Part shown: one piece after another, positions 63,461 to 64,000 of the stretch
Layout: every line of letters starts with the position of its first letter
Position numbering within the stretch: position 1 is the first letter of the stretch
NCBI GenBank assembly: GCA_963711215.1
Contig: CAVQDH010000011.1
Coordinates: 124,001 to 188,000 of the forward strand
Origin: WHUA01 sp963711215
GTDB lineage: Bacteria; Pseudomonadota; Alphaproteobacteria; UBA8366
Length of the DNA stretch: 64,000 nt
Reading direction: 5' to 3'
Position numbers and translations under genes: made by a program
The notes under the pieces: generated by a model
What the model saw: the letters and a program-made list of their open reading frames with translations, nothing else
What the model was told of the DNA's origin: nothing
Database searches by the model: none

Positions 63461-64000
63461 ATGCCGACCGCGCCGGTGAAGGTCTGCCTCATCCAGGATT
63501 ACCTGCCGCCTTACCGGATTCCGCTGTTCACGAAAATCGCGGCGGCCGAGGGCGATCGATTTCACCCTGCTGCTGATGGCGCGGAAGCACGCCAGCTACG
63601 CGCAATGGGCCGATCTTTGGCGCAACCCGCCGTTCAACTGCCTGCTCCTGCCGGGCTGGCGCTTCCGCGTGAACGCGGAGGCGGAGAGCGGGCTCAATCC
63701 GGCACTGTTCTTCACCCTGGCGCGGCTGCGCCCGGACGTGGTGATCTGCAGCGGCTTCTCCATCAACACGATCCTGGCGCTGCTCTACAAGGCGCTGTTC
63801 GGCAAGCGCGTGATCGTCTGGACGGAAGCCACCGAGACGTCCGAATCCTTCCTCTCGCATCCGCGCTTGCGCACGCGCGTCCGCCGCCTTCTCGCCCGAT
63901 GGGTCGACGGATTCATCGACGCGGGCACGGAAGCGCGAGCCTACGCGCAAAGCCTGATCGCGCCGGGCCGGCGCGTGCCCTTCTTCCGCTCCTACAACGC
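63461..64000 (+). CDS. Glycosyltransferase, partial at window end (one frame break)
   Basis: The N-terminal 180 residues of a glycosyltransferase of the GT4-like fold. It opens MPTAPVKVCLIQDYLPPYRI with a GGAGG about 11 bp upstream and starts 7 bp after the previous gene. Near 63550-63556 one extra base shifts the frame; the corrected reading continues IDFTLLLMARKHASYAQWAD, then RPDVVICSGFSINTILALL and VIVWTEATETSESFLSHPRL. It runs off the right edge. Donor and acceptor sugars are unknown. Same unit as the preceding gene. Confidence 0.8.
   Translation, partial: MPTAPVKVCLIQDYLPPYRIPLFTKIAAAEGDRFHPAADGAEARQLRAMGRSLAQPAVQLPAPAGLALPRERGGGERAQSGTVLHPGAAAPGRGDLQRLLHQHDPGAALQGAVRQARDRLDGSHRDVRILPLASALAHARPPPSRPMGRRIHRRGHGSASLRAKPDRAGPARALLPLLQR

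Overview
The window is 64 kb of GC-rich chromosomal DNA that reads as an alphaproteobacterium, most likely Rhodospirillales-like. The basis is conserved gene order and gene content: popZ, an A-type Fe-S carrier, a RuBisCO-like protein with a cupin, the order dgt-argS-SPOR-nagZ-scpA-scpB-tatABC-serS-surE-pcm-nlpD and yajC-secD-secF, and the order PIMT-like/tolC/popZ/valS. No taxonomic marker such as rRNA is present, so this is an inference from neighbourhoods and protein style.

Layout. 1-9.7 kb: end of uvrA, a DUF465 gene that seems to start at ATT, an MFS transporter, a kinase-like/TolB-like/TPR fusion, a RuBisCO-like protein with an overlapping cupin gene, a secreted protein, a DUF4389 protein and trmFO. 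9.7-17.5 kb: an SDR, a squalene/phytoene-synthase-like protein, a PuuD-like membrane protein, Fe superoxide dismutase, an Mth938-like protein, secF, secD, yajC and a DUF815 ATPase. 17.5-30 kb: a long minus-strand housekeeping block (nlpD-like, pcm, surE, serS, tatCBA, scpBA, nagZ, SPOR, argS, dgt), many of whose genes overlap by 4 bp. 30-40 kb: erpA-like gene, diiron ferritin-like protein, xthA, then a branched-chain-type ABC importer (livGFHM, AhpD-like protein, Tat-exported binding protein) next to a TauD/TfdA dioxygenase and a divergent LysR regulator. 40-50 kb: ilvD, a HELGH metallopeptidase-like protein, a lipoprotein, valS, popZ, tolC, a second PIMT-family protein and tRNA-Cys. 50.7-64 kb: an exopolysaccharide/exosortase region (VanZ, PrsT-like TPR lipoprotein, an unrecognised membrane protein, a WecA-like sugar-phosphate transferase, an exosortase-EpsI fusion, galE, a Gfo/Idh/MocA protein and two glycosyltransferases), cut by the window end.

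Two window-wide observations matter for any reader. First, at least 27 single-base-type frame breaks occur, including in essential genes (secD, valS) and often as compensating pairs. The sequence therefore probably carries uncorrected indel errors, and broken genes here should not be taken as pseudogenes. Second, a family of GC-rich palindromes (CCCTCCCCC/GGGGGAGGG stems, sometimes with a 26-bp module shared between 9.66 and 40.25 kb) sits at five loci, four of them between convergent genes, where they probably act as bidirectional terminators.

The most interesting biology is the kinase-like/TolB/TPR fusion, the RLP-cupin pair (a candidate sulfur-salvage step), the LysR-TauD-Liv cassette with its half-site array, and the exosortase locus with an undescribed membrane protein.
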